Part shown: positions 25,406 to 35,190 of the stretch, one piece after another
Layout of the letters: each line of letters starts with the position of its first letter
Position numbering within the stretch: position 1 is the stretch's first letter
Source of the DNA: Lentzea atacamensis
GTDB taxonomy: Bacteria > Actinomycetota > Actinomycetes > Mycobacteriales > Pseudonocardiaceae
Direction of reading: 5' to 3'
Length of the DNA: 64,000 nt
Assembly (NCBI RefSeq): GCF_003269295.1
Contig: NZ_QLTT01000016.1
Coordinates: forward strand, 1 to 64,000
Notes under the pieces: model-generated
Told to the model about the DNA's origin: nothing
The model's input: the letters and a program-made list of their open reading frames with translations, nothing else
Database searches by the model: none
Translations under genes and position numbers: made by a program

Positions 25406-27879
25406 TGACGACCAACTGGATCGACGACTACCTGACCGATCCGGGCTCGGGCCTCGGTGGCTTCATTTCCAGCGCTCAGGACTGGGTGATCACATCCGGA
25501 CCTGAGCTCGCGCCCGCTGCAGCGGTAGGTGCTGGTGTTGCGCTCGCTGGTCGCCGCGCCTGGCGTCGGCGCTGCCACAAGCGCCTCGCGGCTGAAGCTC
25601 GGATGGTCACCGTTCTGGTCCCGCCACAGCCGGATCCGACCGGCGGTGCAGCGCTCTGGTCCCACCTCGTCGGACTTCTGCGCCCCGCTTGGCATCGGCT
25701 GCTCACCGGCCAGCCACACCTGGCCTTCGAGTTCACGTTCTCCCAAGCCGGAGTGGGCATCCGATTGTGGGTGCCCGGCGCGATCCCACCAGGTCTTGTG
25801 GAACGGGCTGTGGAAGCGGCGTGGCCAGGCGCCCACACGAGCACCACACCGGCCGAAGCACCTCTTCCGCTCGGCAGGCCTGGTGAGAGGCTGCTCGCAG
25901 CCGGGGGAGAGCTGCGGCTCGCCCGTGAAGAGGCTCTCCCACTGCGGATTGACTTCGCCGCAGATCCGCTGCGAGGACTGCTCGGGGCACCAGTCGGCCT
26001 GGGACACAACGAGCACGCGTGTGTGCAGGTCCTTGCCCGCCCGGCCACCGGGCGCCGCCTCGCACGAGCGCGACGTGCGAGCCGCAGCAATACCAACCTC
26101 GCCGGGCACCTCCTCGACCTGCTCACGCCGTCGTTGAGAACCCCACGGCGGGGTTCCAGCACCACAACCAACTACACCAGCCCTGAGTACAGACTCGAGT
26201 TGTCGGCTCAGAGCCGCGCATCCGTGCAGAAACAACGCAGCAGCCAGTTCGAGACCGTGGTTCGGTACGGCGTCTCGACGCTGCTCGGCGTCGACGCCAC
26301 GGAGACTGAGGTCCGCCAAGCGAAGGCTGCGATCCGTGGACGAGCTCACGCCTTGGCGGCGACGTTCGCCACCTACACGGAGCACAACCGATTCACTCGT
26401 AAGCGGCTGCGTCGGCCGGTCGAAGCGCTCGCCGAACGCCGACTCGGTCGAGGGGATCTGCTTTCGGTTCCCGAACTCGCGGCCATTGCGCACTTGCCGA
26501 CCGATGACACCCTGCCGGGCATACAACGCGCTGGCGCGCGTGCGATCGCTCCACCACCCGGAATCCCAGCGACCGGCCAAGGCATCAAGCCGCTTGGACG
26601 CACCGACAGCGGCCACAGCAGGCCGGTCGGCCTCCGGGTAGCCGACGCCCGGCATCACATGCACGTCATCGGCGCCACCGGCTCCGGCAAGTCCACCTTG
26701 CTGGCCCAGCTCGTCCTCGCGGATGCCGAAGCGGGACGTGCCGCGGTCGTGATCGACCCGAAGGGCGACCTCGTCACCGACCTCTTGTCCCGGTTGCCGG
26801 TCGCGGCCGCGGACAGGGTGGTCCTCTTCGACGCGGATTCCCGCAGCCAGTCACCTTGCCTCAACCCGCTGGACGGCGGCGACCCGGATCTCGCGGTCGA
26901 CAACCTCGTCTCCATCTTCCGCCGCGTGTACTCCGCGTTCTGGGGACCACGCACCGACGACGTCATGCGGGCCGCCTGCCTCACGCTCCGGATGACAGAC
27001 GGCGTCGCGACGCTGGCCGACGTCCCGAAGCTGCTCGCTGACCCCGCCTATCGCGCCAGGACCACCGCCGGCATCACGGATCCGGTGCTGCGCGGGTTCT
27101 GGACCTGGTACGACGATCTCAGCGACGCGAGCCGATCCCAGGTCATCGCGCCGCTGATGAACAAGCTCCGAGCCTTCCTGCTGCGCAGATTCGTGCGCGA
27201 CACCGTGGCTGCCGGCCGATCCACAGTGGACATGAAGGAAGTCCTGGACAACGGCGGAATCTGCCTCGTCCGCATCCCCAAGGGCTCGCTCGGCGACGAA
27301 ACAGCGAGGCTGGTCGGCTCGATCGTGGTCGCCAACGTGTGGCAGGTCATCACGGCCCGCGCCCGTACGCCGCAGCGCGACAGACGCGACGCCAGCCTGA
27401 TCCTCGACGAGTTCCACAACTTCCTGAACCTGCCGTACGCGGTGGACGACATGCTCCCTGAAGCGCGAGCCTTGCGGCTCTCGCTGGTGCTGGCTCACCA
27501 GAACAACGCGCAGCTTCCGGGTGCACTGCAGGAAAGCATCTCGGCGAACGCCCGCAACAAGTTCTTCTTCAACGTCAGCCCTGAGGACGCGCACCACCTC
27601 GCCCGGCACACCGCCCCGCGGATCTCCGCTCACGACCTGTCCCACTTCGACGCCTTCCACGCCGCGGTCCGCCTGGTCGTGCACGGCGCCGAGACCGAGC
27701 CGTTCACCGTGGTCACAGAGCCACTTCGGCCGGCTGTACCAGGACGGAGCCGATTCCTCCGTGCCGCTGCGCGCGACAACCAACGACTTCGTGCGAAGAC
27801 CATCCACACGCGACCCGACAGTGATGGACCCGCGTCACGTCGGGCGGTGGATCCACGACGCGGCAACTCGACCAGCTGA
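25405..27879 (+). CDS. VirD4/TcpA-type coupling protein
   Basis: An 824-aa conjugative DNA-transfer ATPase. It has an N-terminal hydrophobic segment (about 25-50, LAPAAAVGAGVALAGRR), a DUF-like region to about 400, Walker A GATGSGKSTLLAQ (about 423-435), a VVIDPKGDLVTDLL strand and Walker B ASLILDEFHNF (about 663-673). It closes with AHQNNAQLPGALQESISANA and a T4SS-DNA-transfer C-terminus. It brings the DNA-relaxase complex to the channel. ATG 25405 or GTG 25402; the GTG overlaps the VirB4 stop as GTGA. Confidence 0.9.
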   Translation: MTTNWIDDYLTDPGSGLGGFISSAQDWVITSGPELAPAAAVGAGVALAGRRAWRRRCHKRLAAEARMVTVLVPPQPDPTGGAALWSHLVGLLRPAWHRLLTGQPHLAFEFTFSQAGVGIRLWVPGAIPPGLVERAVEAAWPGAHTSTTPAEAPLPLGRPGERLLAAGGELRLAREEALPLRIDFAADPLRGLLGAPVGLGHNEHACVQVLARPATGRRLARARRASRSNTNLAGHLLDLLTPSLRTPRRGSSTTTNYTSPEYRLELSAQSRASVQKQRSSQFETVVRYGVSTLLGVDATETEVRQAKAAIRGRAHALAATFATYTEHNRFTRKRLRRPVEALAERRLGRGDLLSVPELAAIAHLPTDDTLPGIQRAGARAIAPPPGIPATGQGIKPLGRTDSGHSRPVGLRVADARHHMHVIGATGSGKSTLLAQLVLADAEAGRAAVVIDPKGDLVTDLLSRLPVAAADRVVLFDADSRSQSPCLNPLDGGDPDLAVDNLVSIFRRVYSAFWGPRTDDVMRAACLTLRMTDGVATLADVPKLLADPAYRARTTAGITDPVLRGFWTWYDDLSDASRSQVIAPLMNKLRAFLLRRFVRDTVAAGRSTVDMKEVLDNGGICLVRIPKGSLGDETARLVGSIVVANVWQVITARARTPQRDRRDASLILDEFHNFLNLPYAVDDMLPEARALRLSLVLAHQNNAQLPGALQESISANARNKFFFNVSPEDAHHLARHTAPRISAHDLSHFDAFHAAVRLVVHGAETEPFTVVTEPLRPAVPGRSRFLRAAARDNQRLRAKTIHTRPDSDGPASRRAVDPRRGNSTS

Positions 27880-27894
27880 CCAGGGGAGTACGCA

Positions 27895-28899
27895 ATGCTC
27901 GCCGCACCCACTCCGCAACGACGTCACCGAGCGCCCAATCCGGCTCGACCGGCACCTCGCGTCGCGAACTCCGCGGCACACCAAGCGGTGTTGTCGACCA
28001 GGCTCACTCCCCGGGATCGGTGGATCATCAGCATGCTCTGGGAACACCGCGTGCTCACCTCCGAGCAGATCACTTCGGTGGCGTTCCCGTCCTACCGCTC
28101 TGGACGACAGCGCCTGCGGGAGCTGTACCTCTGGAGCGTGGTTGACCGCTTCCAGCCCTTCACGCCGACCGGAAGCGCACCAATGCACTACGTCCTCGCG
28201 CCCGCCGGCGCGGCGGCGTTGGCCGCGCAACACGGCTTCGAGGTGAAGGAACTCGGCTACCGCCATGACCGGGCCGTCGGCATCGCTCACAGTCTGCGGC
28301 TGGCCCACACCGTCGGTGTGAACGAGTGGTTCGTCCGCCTCATCGCGGACGCCCAACGCGGTGGCGCGTTCACCGTCGACGCGTGGTGGTCCGAAGTTCG
28401 GTGCGCGAGGCTCTTCGGGGACCTCACCAGGCCGGACGGCTACGGTCGGCTCGACCGCGGCGGCGCGCACGCCGAGTTCTTCCTCGAGTTCGACCTCGGC
28501 ACCGAGCCGTTGACCAAGGTCGTCGCCAAGCTCGTGGGCTACAGCGCCCTAGCCGAGAGCACCGGGATCTCAACCCCGCTGCTGTTCTGGTTTCCGACCG
28601 CGCGCCGCGAGGCCAACGCCCGCAAACAACTTCTGGCAGCTTGGCGCGGACTCGACAACCCCGACGCCGTGCCGATTGCCACCGCGGCCGCCAACCTCCT
28701 CGATCCCAGCGATGAACAGAGTCCCGCGAACGCGGTCTGGCTAGCCCTCAACGCCCACTCGTCGAACCGGTCGTGGCTTCACGAGGTGCTTCCGACGTGT
28801 CCACGCCCCGCCGCTTCCGCGACCGACTTGCCGGTGGTCTTGCCTCCGCCAGACCCGATGCCGCCTCTGGCATCGCGACCTGCGGCTGCTGCCCGATGA
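27895..28899 (+). CDS. Replication-relaxation family protein
   Basis: A 334-aa protein with a winged helix-turn-helix at about residues 37-85 (LTPRDRWIISMLWEHRVLTS then SYRSGRQRLRELYLWSVVDRF), followed by LGYRHDRAVGIAHSLRLAHT and an EFFLEFDLGTEPLTKVVAKL segment with nuclease-like acidic positions. This is the Replic_Relax family, found with conjugation genes in actinobacterial plasmids and ICEs. It probably recognises the transfer origin or primes replication of the element. No HUH relaxase is visible in the window, so this protein is the best candidate for DNA processing. Confidence 0.85.
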   Translation: MLAAPTPQRRHRAPNPARPAPRVANSAAHQAVLSTRLTPRDRWIISMLWEHRVLTSEQITSVAFPSYRSGRQRLRELYLWSVVDRFQPFTPTGSAPMHYVLAPAGAAALAAQHGFEVKELGYRHDRAVGIAHSLRLAHTVGVNEWFVRLIADAQRGGAFTVDAWWSEVRCARLFGDLTRPDGYGRLDRGGAHAEFFLEFDLGTEPLTKVVAKLVGYSALAESTGISTPLLFWFPTARREANARKQLLAAWRGLDNPDAVPIATAAANLLDPSDEQSPANAVWLALNAHSSNRSWLHEVLPTCPRPAASATDLPVVLPPPDPMPPLASRPAAAAR

Positions 28900-29858
28900 T
28901 GGTCAAGCTCGGCGCCGCAGTTGGCGCGGTTCTGCTCGTTGCCGTCCTCGCGGCGGCAGGTGTCGTCAACGCGGTGTCCTCCTTGTTCGGCTCCTCGTCG
29001 TCCGGCCATGTGAACTGCGCCAAGCCGATCGAGGACATACCGCCGGCATTCTGCGCGCTCTACGTGGCTGCAGCGCGAGTGTGTCCCGGCCTGGACTGGA
29101 GCATCCTCGCGGCCATCGGCAAGATCGAGACTGACCACGCGCGCCTCGACACTCCGGGCGTGACCAGCGGCGAGAACTTCGCCGGTGCCGGCGGGCCGAT
29201 GCAGTTTCTCGAGCCGACTTTTGCAGGCGTGCTCGGCCGTCACAAGCTCCCGCCCGGCGGTGCCACTCCGCCCTCGCGCTACAACCCGCACGACGCGGTC
29301 TACGCGGCAGCCTTCTACCTGTGCGATTCAGGCGCCCCGCAGGACCTCCACAAGGCGATCTTCGCTTACAACCACGCCGACTGGTACGTCCGCGACGTAC
29401 TCGCTCAAGCTCGGAGGTACGCCGACGCAGCCAATCTCGGCACCGGGAACTGCGCAGAGGTCCGCGCGGCCACGCCCGCAGCGCGTGTCGCGATCGAGTT
29501 CGCGTGCGCACAGCTGGGCCAGGCCTATGTCTGGGGTGGAGACGGCGAGGCGGAAGGGGGGTTCGACTGCAGCGGGCTCACCAAGGCGGCATACCACGCG
29601 GCTGGCGTCGAACTACCCCGCACGGCGCACACTCAACATGATGCGGGGCCGCTGGTACCTGCGGGCGAAACGCTGTTGCCGGGCGATCTGGTCTTCTACG
29701 GTACCTCGCGGGATATCCACCACGTGGGCCTGTACATCGGGGCAGGGCAGATGATCCACGCGCCCACCTTCGGGCAGGTCGTGACGATCGGCCCGTACCG
29801 CTGGCCCGGTGACGACTACTACGGGGCGACCCGGCCGCATAGCGCCGTGTCTACATGA
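28896..29858 (+). CDS. VirB1-like lytic transglycosylase with NlpC/P60 peptidase domain
   Basis: A 320-aa exported cell-wall hydrolase. N-terminal membrane helix MMVKLGAAVGAVLLVAVLAA. The transglycosylase-like domain (WSILAAIGKIETDH, PMQFLEPTFAGVL, RYNPHDAVYAAAFYLC) includes the catalytic Glu in KIETDH. After a linker, the NlpC/P60 domain has the catalytic Cys in GGFDCSGLTKAAYH (about 225) and the His in DIHHVGLYIG. It opens peptidoglycan for the conjugation channel. ATG 28896 shares ATGA with the preceding gene; an in-frame GTG at 28773 would add 41 residues. Confidence 0.92.
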   Translation: MMVKLGAAVGAVLLVAVLAAAGVVNAVSSLFGSSSSGHVNCAKPIEDIPPAFCALYVAAARVCPGLDWSILAAIGKIETDHARLDTPGVTSGENFAGAGGPMQFLEPTFAGVLGRHKLPPGGATPPSRYNPHDAVYAAAFYLCDSGAPQDLHKAIFAYNHADWYVRDVLAQARRYADAANLGTGNCAEVRAATPAARVAIEFACAQLGQAYVWGGDGEAEGGFDCSGLTKAAYHAAGVELPRTAHTQHDAGPLVPAGETLLPGDLVFYGTSRDIHHVGLYIGAGQMIHAPTFGQVVTIGPYRWPGDDYYGATRPHSAVST

Positions 29859-30012
29859 GACAGAGATTCTTCTAGTAGCCGCTTGACTTCTCGTGTTGAA
29901 GGAAGCGTTCATAGTCCTGTAGCTGGCTTCAAAGCGGGAGCGCGCCGCAGGCTACATTTGAGCCCTGGCCAGGGCATGACTGCGTAACCACGTCCCAGAA
30001 GCGGAGACCGTC

Positions 30013-30579
30013 ATGCCCAGCAAGAACCGAACCAAGACCACAGCGAAGATCGAGAAGGACAGCGCCACAACGCCTGAAACGGCCGCGAGCAAGTTGCGTG
30101 CGGCCCTGGTCGCGGCGCCAGGTTCTACGGCCGCTGATTTGGCCGTCAGCGTCGGAATCAACAAATCCACCGCCGGGAAGATTCTGGCGCGCTGGGAGGC
30201 AGATGGGACCGCAATACGCACGGCACGCGGAGTGGTTGATGGCCGACGCGTCGGTGATCTGTGGTCGGCTGCTACCGACGCGATGGAGCCGGAAGTGGTC
30301 GCGGCACCTGAGCTGGTCGAAGCCGCGGTTCCTGTCCGCGAACCGCTCGACCCGCTTCCGGAAGGACGGCTGAAGCCCGGTGCGTTGAGGCAGTTGGCGG
30401 AGGACTACCTCCGCATGCATCCCGGTGAGGCGTTCGGGCCGACGCACATCGGCAGGGCTCTCGGGCGTTCTCAGGGCGCTGTGAACAACGCGCTGGAAGC
30501 GTCCACGTTGGCCGGAACCGTCGTGAAAACGCAGGCGGCCCCGAAGCGGTTTGCGATCGCGCCCGCCGTGACGAAGTAG
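30013..30579 (+). CDS. Winged-helix DNA-binding protein (two HTH segments)
   Basis: A 188-aa basic protein. The first segment (about 25-75) is KLRAALVAAPGSTAADLAVS followed by GINKSTAGKILARWEADGTA, a MarR-like winged helix. The second segment (about 115-183, LKPGALRQLAEDYLRMHPGE ... RSQGAVNNALEASTLAGTV) matches the N-terminal segment of the MoxR ATPase at 33970-35160. It faces that operon tail to tail and may regulate it. Start ATG behind AGCGGAGACCGTC. Confidence 0.8.
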   Translation: MPSKNRTKTTAKIEKDSATTPETAASKLRAALVAAPGSTAADLAVSVGINKSTAGKILARWEADGTAIRTARGVVDGRRVGDLWSAATDAMEPEVVAAPELVEAAVPVREPLDPLPEGRLKPGALRQLAEDYLRMHPGEAFGPTHIGRALGRSQGAVNNALEASTLAGTVVKTQAAPKRFAIAPAVTK

Positions 30580-30717
30580 ATAGAACGTCCTGAATTGTTG
30601 CCGGGCCTGCGGGTTCGGCAACAACTCGCTTTCGTGGTTGGGAACGCTAGAACCCAGGGGAGAAGAAGGCCGACCGGCGACTCCACGTCGTCGGTCGGTA
30701 AAGCTGGGCGCTGGAAC

Positions 30718-31308
30718 CTAGTTCATGGATGGATTACCACCTGCGGTCTGTACGGCTTGGCACTTACCGTCGCACGGCACGTCGCTTTCGCTGACGAGCA
30801 ACGGGCAGTCGTAGCGGTGTGCCTTGGTGAGCAGCACGCTGCCGTCCTGCCGGTCGATGGCGCGGAACGGGCCGCCGTTGGCCTTCGCCCACCGCACGTC
30901 ATCCGGTGTGATCACACGTTCGCCTGCGCTGCCGTACGCCACGGCCAACAGCGCGCCGACGACGTCCATGACGTGCTCGGGGAGGGCGATGGTCTTGACG
31001 AGGACGGCCGTGACGCGCTGCGTCAGGTCATTCGCGAGGGGTTCGAGTTCGGCTTTCACGTTGATGTGCCTGAACGGCGTGGCCGTGCGGTCGAACCAGT
31101 GGTCCGGGTGGTGCATCACGAGAGGCGTCCAGGTCATTTCACTGCTGAGGACCTCGGCCGCGGCGAAGCAAGGCTCCAACTCGACGTCCCGATGGACTCG
31201 CACTCGGACCGTGTGGGGGCCGAGGTGCACGATCCGCAGGAGCGTGTAGTAACCGTCGGCCGCGCTGATGCTCTCATCGACCACGGTGTGCGGGAATGAC
31301 GTTGTCAT
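30718..31308 (-). CDS. Hypothetical protein, last gene of the MoxR-VWA operon
   Basis: A 196-aa soluble protein beginning MTTSFPHTVVDESISAADGY, with TVRVRVHRDVELEPCFAAAE and LTQRVTAVLVKTIALPEHVMD. The C-terminus has two Cys in SDVPCDGKCQAVQ. No recognised domain. ATG 31308 is preceded by AACGGAAGGTCGAC. Spacing of 29 bases to the previous gene and shared strand put it in the operon with the small protein, the VWA protein and the ATPase. Confidence 0.7.
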   Translation of the reverse strand: MTTSFPHTVVDESISAADGYYTLLRIVHLGPHTVRVRVHRDVELEPCFAAAEVLSSEMTWTPLVMHHPDHWFDRTATPFRHINVKAELEPLANDLTQRVTAVLVKTIALPEHVMDVVGALLAVAYGSAGERVITPDDVRWAKANGGPFRAIDRQDGSVLLTKAHRYDCPLLVSESDVPCDGKCQAVQTAGGNPSMN

Positions 31309-31337
31309 GTCGACCTTCCGTTGTGTTGTTGGGGGAT

Positions 31338-31640
31338 CTACGCCGGAGACGCCGGCGAGTCTGCGTTCTTCGTCAGCAGGAAGACCGCGTCGCCGTCGTA
31401 CGCGAGCTCCACTGGCTCGTTGCCGAAGGTGAGGTGTTCGCCGTCCGCTGTGACGACTCGCCAACCTGATTGGCGCACCCGGTCGGTGCAGTAGTAGCTC
31501 CCGACGAGGACGCCGTTGCGGGTGACGGTTCCGTAGAGCACCTGTTGGGCGTCGGCGGGGTCGGCGACGATGGAGGTCACCTCGAAGTTGTTCTCGCGGA
31601 AGCGTTGGACGACGGTCTCCGCATGCGTGTGAGAGGTCAT
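31338..31640 (-). CDS. Small hypothetical protein (100 aa)
   Basis: Begins MTSHTHAETVVQRFRENNFE. It has a VLYGTVTRNGVLVGSYYCTD strand pair and ends in a Pro/Ala tail. It looks like a compact alpha/beta protein without catalytic signature. GAAGGAGACCTGCA upstream provides a good ribosome binding site. Its 18-base spacing from the preceding gene supports co-transcription in the MoxR-VWA operon. Confidence 0.65.
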   Translation of the reverse strand: MTSHTHAETVVQRFRENNFEVTSIVADPADAQQVLYGTVTRNGVLVGSYYCTDRVRQSGWRVVTADGEHLTFGNEPVELAYDGDAVFLLTKNADSPASPA

Positions 31641-31658
31641 TGCAGGTCTCCTTCGTGA

Positions 31659-32171
31659 TCAGTTGGGGAGTGCGAGTACGCAGTCCGCCTCGTGGAGTGA
31701 GGCGTCCCGTGCTTCGTCGGCGGGGACGACGTCGCTGTCCGGGTCGAGGTAGTCGCCGAGGTCGGCGAGGCATGCGATACGCACGACGGGCACCTCGGCC
31801 TCGCAGCCCGGACACCGGTCCAGGACGAACCAGCTCTCGCCCGGACCGGTGAAGTCGGTCAGGAGTCGCCACTGCCGAGCGGTTGCGGGGTCCGTGACCG
31901 TGATCAGGTCACCGGGCACGTTGCCGTTGCGTGTGCGGTACTGGCGATCAGGGTCGTCTGTGACGGTGACGCTGTCGGCGGGCATCTGCAGCGCTGCCGC
32001 AACGTTCCGTGCTACACGGGCGCGACGGGCCCACCTGTTCCATTGTTCTGGAGTGTCGTGGCGTCGAGTGAACTCACCGATGCCCTTGTCCCGCATGGTC
32101 CGCGCGGCGAGAACCGCCCGGTCGGCAAGGCCGAGCGCGGTCTGTGTCGTAGCCGTGTTGTTGCTGTGCAT
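31659..32171 (-). CDS. Hypothetical protein with CxxC knuckle (170 aa)
   Basis: The N-terminal half is helical (LGLADRAVLAARTMRDKGIG, WARRARVARNVAAALQMPAD). The C-terminal half is strand-rich, with DRCPGCEAEVPVVRIACL, a Cys pair that could hold zinc with later Cys residues (the last in EADCVLAL). It lies 31 bases after the VWA gene on the same strand. Part of the six-gene operon; function unknown. Confidence 0.65.
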   Translation of the reverse strand: MHSNNTATTQTALGLADRAVLAARTMRDKGIGEFTRRHDTPEQWNRWARRARVARNVAAALQMPADSVTVTDDPDRQYRTRNGNVPGDLITVTDPATARQWRLLTDFTGPGESWFVLDRCPGCEAEVPVVRIACLADLGDYLDPDSDVVPADEARDASLHEADCVLALPN

Positions 32172-32202
32172 GGGAATACACCTCCAATTGCGTTGGCCTC
32201 GG

Positions 32203-33939
32203 TCAACGCACGGCAGCCTTCAGGGCGTTGGTCGCTGCACGGCCGATCGCCGTAGCGGTAGCGGTGGGGTCGTTGAGGCGGTGCACGGTGACGCCCTCGA
32301 GGGGCTCGTCCCACGGGCTGGATGTCAGCCACAGCACCCCGCATCCGGACGCGCGCAGTCGGTCGACGCGTTTCTGCCCGGCGGGGCGTTCGTCGCCGCT
32401 GAAGTGTCCGTCGGACACGATCACCAGCAGCTGCGCGGCTCCAGGGCGCGAGAGTCCCAGGGCACCGTCGAGGGAATCGACAGCAACGGCAACGCTTTCC
32501 CAGTCGTCGTCGGCGTCGAATTCGGTCACCTCGGCAGGGACCGTGCCGGGGCGGGTGATGGGCCGGACGTGTACGCCGAAGATCACTGCTGCTGTCTCGG
32601 CAGGCACGGCGGACTGGTGCCCGGCGTGGGCGAGAATCCATGCGGTCGAAGCGACTGGGCCACGAAGGTGGCGCATCGATCCGGACACGTCGCAGGCGAT
32701 TCCCAGCCGTAGGGGCGGGGTGGGCACGGTCAGGCGGGTGGTTCGGGTGAACGGTTCCGCTGTGGGCACCGCTCCTGCCGCCCGTTGGGCGTCTGCGGCG
32801 AGTGCGCCGCGCATCCGAAGCCGTCCGGGAGGAATCGGCGACGTTGACTTCACTGCGACTCGTTCGCGCATGCCAGCGGTCGACAGCGCTCGTGCCAGCG
32901 TCCGGGCGGCCGTGCGTTCGGCGGTGGTCGGTTTGCGGGTGCCCGTGATGGTCGTTGATCCGTAGCCCGAACGGGGGTGGCTTGAGAACACGGCCCGTGC
33001 AGTTGCTTCAGCGGCATCGCTAGCCACCTTTTCGGCTGCTTTCGCCGCAGCAGCCGCAGCGGCCGGATCTTCTGGAGGTGCTTCGTCCGCCACCGCGCGT
33101 GCCACCTTGGCCAGCGTCCGGCCGATCGCTTCGGACAGCGGCGAAGGCAGCGAGGACTCGCCCGCCGGCTCGGGCTCACCGGGCGTACCGGGATCGGGTG
33201 TTTCGCCGTCAGCGTCGGTGCCAACAGCCTTGCACCAGCGCCTGCCGAGGTCGACCATCGTGTCGGCGTCGTCGTCGGCCGTGTCGAGAGATTCCTGCCA
33301 CAACGCCCGAAGTTCGGTCAGCGTGTCGGGTCCGAGAATGTCTTCGACGACGTCGGCGACCGGTGCGGTTTCGGCGGCGGTGAGGACACCACCGTCCACC
33401 CGTGCCAGCACCAGGGCAGCAGCGCGGGAGGCGTCCGCCCTGGTCATTGTCGGGGCTCCCGCGAAGTCGGCGAGGACCAGGTTCGTCGCTGACGCGCGCA
33501 ACCAGTGCCGATCATCGGGACGGCGTCGGACGTGCGCGGCTTCCATGCGCGACTCTTCCAACAACATCGCGGCGTCTGCGACAGCGGCCGGAACGTCATC
33601 GGGCAGTTGCCACACGCTGTGCTTCGCGTGTGCGCACTCGTGGGTGAGCAATCCCCATGCGACTGGGTAGCGCGCACGGTCGGAAAGGTTCGCCGGATCA
33701 ACGGTGGCGGGGTCCACTCCCAGGTGGTCGCCGTCGACTTCGATCACTGCACGTGCGGGGTAGAAACAAGCCGGGGCACCGCCACCCGCACCGGGCGCGA
33801 TCGTGACCAACAGGTCCTCCCGATCGGCGATCACCGGTACTTCGTCCGCCAGGGCTGCGGACAGCGCGAGCCATTCCGGGCGCGCGGGGAAGATGGCGGC
33901 ACCCGTTGCGTCCGGGTCAGCTACCAGGTGGGCGGTCAT
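32203..33939 (-). CDS. VWA-domain protein with HExxH-like N-terminal domain
   Basis: A 578-aa protein. The N-terminal domain has LLTHECAHAKHS (HExxH, residues 100-104) and a downstream MLLEESRMEAAHVRR helix with acidic residues, like the putative metallopeptidase (DUF2201) part of VWA proteins. The middle has an Ala/Glu-rich helical and Pro-rich linker. The C-terminal VWA-like domain has the MIDAS motif DVSGSM (about 416) and LLVIVSDGHFSGDE. It pairs with the MoxR AAA+ ATPase just upstream (30 bases). MoxR-VWA pairs assemble or remodel metal-containing or multi-subunit targets. Here on a mobile element the target is unknown. Confidence 0.85.
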   Translation of the reverse strand: MTAHLVADPDATGAAIFPARPEWLALSAALADEVPVIADREDLLVTIAPGAGGGAPACFYPARAVIEVDGDHLGVDPATVDPANLSDRARYPVAWGLLTHECAHAKHSVWQLPDDVPAAVADAAMLLEESRMEAAHVRRRPDDRHWLRASATNLVLADFAGAPTMTRADASRAAALVLARVDGGVLTAAETAPVADVVEDILGPDTLTELRALWQESLDTADDDADTMVDLGRRWCKAVGTDADGETPDPGTPGEPEPAGESSLPSPLSEAIGRTLAKVARAVADEAPPEDPAAAAAAAKAAEKVASDAAEATARAVFSSHPRSGYGSTTITGTRKPTTAERTAARTLARALSTAGMRERVAVKSTSPIPPGRLRMRGALAADAQRAAGAVPTAEPFTRTTRLTVPTPPLRLGIACDVSGSMRHLRGPVASTAWILAHAGHQSAVPAETAAVIFGVHVRPITRPGTVPAEVTEFDADDDWESVAVAVDSLDGALGLSRPGAAQLLVIVSDGHFSGDERPAGQKRVDRLRASGCGVLWLTSSPWDEPLEGVTVHRLNDPTATATAIGRAATNALKAAVR

Positions 33940-33969
33940 GGCGGGTGTCCTTTCCGGATAGTTCGCGCG

Positions 33970-35160
33970 CTAGATGCGGGTGCCGAGTGCCAGCGGTTGC
34001 ACCGTTGTGCCGAACGCGTCGCGTACAGCGGCGGCCACGGTGCTGCGGTCCTCTTCGGGCGCGATGCCAACCAGGTTTCCCGCAGCCGCTTCGGGTCCGA
34101 GTACGCCCGCGATCTTCTGGAAGGCGATCAGCTCACGCAGCTGTGGTGCCCAGCCGATCTCGCCCTTGGTCTGGCGGGTGGCGAGGTTGCGCGCGACCTT
34201 GACGGCCCGCTTGTCGATCTTGAGCTGCGCAGCGAGGTCGTAGTCGGTGGACACGTGGATCTGAGCGGAGAACCGGGATGACAGGGCGTCGGTGAGGATC
34301 GCGCCGTGCACACCGGGGTTGTGCCCGGCGACCACGTAGAACCCGTCAGCGGCGTCAACGACCTCACCACCGTTCGCCTTGACCACGATCTGACGGCGGC
34401 CGTCCATCGCGGGGTAGACCACGGCCAGCACGGTGGGCGGGATCAGCGTCGCGTCATCGATGAACAACGGCACGCCCGCACGCATTGCCCGTACCAACGG
34501 ACCGTGCACGAACACGTAGCGGCCGTCATCGGTCTGCGTGTACTCGCCGACGAAGTCGGCGACCGTGGTGTCGCCGTCGCCCTGAACCGTGAGCAGATCC
34601 GGGAATGCAGCCTCGACCACCGACGTCTTTCCGGTCCCAGGCGGTCCGTACAGCAGTGCGGCGACTCCGGCTTCCCGCAACCGTTGCAGCGCAGTCACGT
34701 CCGGCATGCCGGACAGCAACCGGGGGTGGTAGGTCAGGCCGTTCGGGCGCGTGACCGGTCCCGTGACCACGGCCGTCGTGGTGGGAGTCGGGGCGGGTGC
34801 TGCGGATTCCGGAACCGTTGCGGTTGCTGGTGACTTCGTGCGTCGGAGGCGTCGGGTGGATACCGGGGCGGGTGTGATCGCGGTTGCTGCCACAACGGCG
34901 GTGGTCGCGGTGGCGCGGTAGGTCAGCGGCGCGGTCGACACGACTTCGGCGGCACCGCAGTCGGTGAGCACTTTCAACGCGTTGCCCACCGCGCCCGATG
35001 ATCGTCCGCCGAGTTTGGTGGCAACGACACGCGGCGTCATGCCCGTGGTCGGGTCATCCGCCAGGACGCGGGCAACCATTGCGCGGAGTTCGCCGTTGCG
35101 CAGACGGGTGGCCGATCCTGTTGCGGGCGTGGTGGTCGGGGTCGTGGCGGGGGTGGTCAT
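33970..35160 (-). CDS. MoxR-type AAA+ ATPase with N-terminal winged helix
   Basis: A 396-aa protein. Residues 19-90 are a winged-helix segment (LRNGELRAMVARVLADDPTT ... SSGAVGNALKVLTDCG), followed by a Thr/Pro/Ala-rich linker and an AAA+ core: Walker A YGPPGTGKTS (171-180), Walker B in VPLFIDDATLIPP, sensor VVAGHNPGVHGA and arginine finger in LSSRFSAQI. The winged-helix front is unusual for MoxR and is shared with the gene at 30013-30579. It heads the operon with the VWA protein. GAAAGGAAACCGCG is the ribosome binding region. Confidence 0.88.
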   Translation of the reverse strand: MTTPATTPTTTPATGSATRLRNGELRAMVARVLADDPTTGMTPRVVATKLGGRSSGAVGNALKVLTDCGAAEVVSTAPLTYRATATTAVVAATAITPAPVSTRRLRRTKSPATATVPESAAPAPTPTTTAVVTGPVTRPNGLTYHPRLLSGMPDVTALQRLREAGVAALLYGPPGTGKTSVVEAAFPDLLTVQGDGDTTVADFVGEYTQTDDGRYVFVHGPLVRAMRAGVPLFIDDATLIPPTVLAVVYPAMDGRRQIVVKANGGEVVDAADGFYVVAGHNPGVHGAILTDALSSRFSAQIHVSTDYDLAAQLKIDKRAVKVARNLATRQTKGEIGWAPQLRELIAFQKIAGVLGPEAAAGNLVGIAPEEDRSTVAAAVRDAFGTTVQPLALGTRI

Positions 35161-35190
35161 CGCGGTTTCCTTTCGATCCGATTGCGGGGG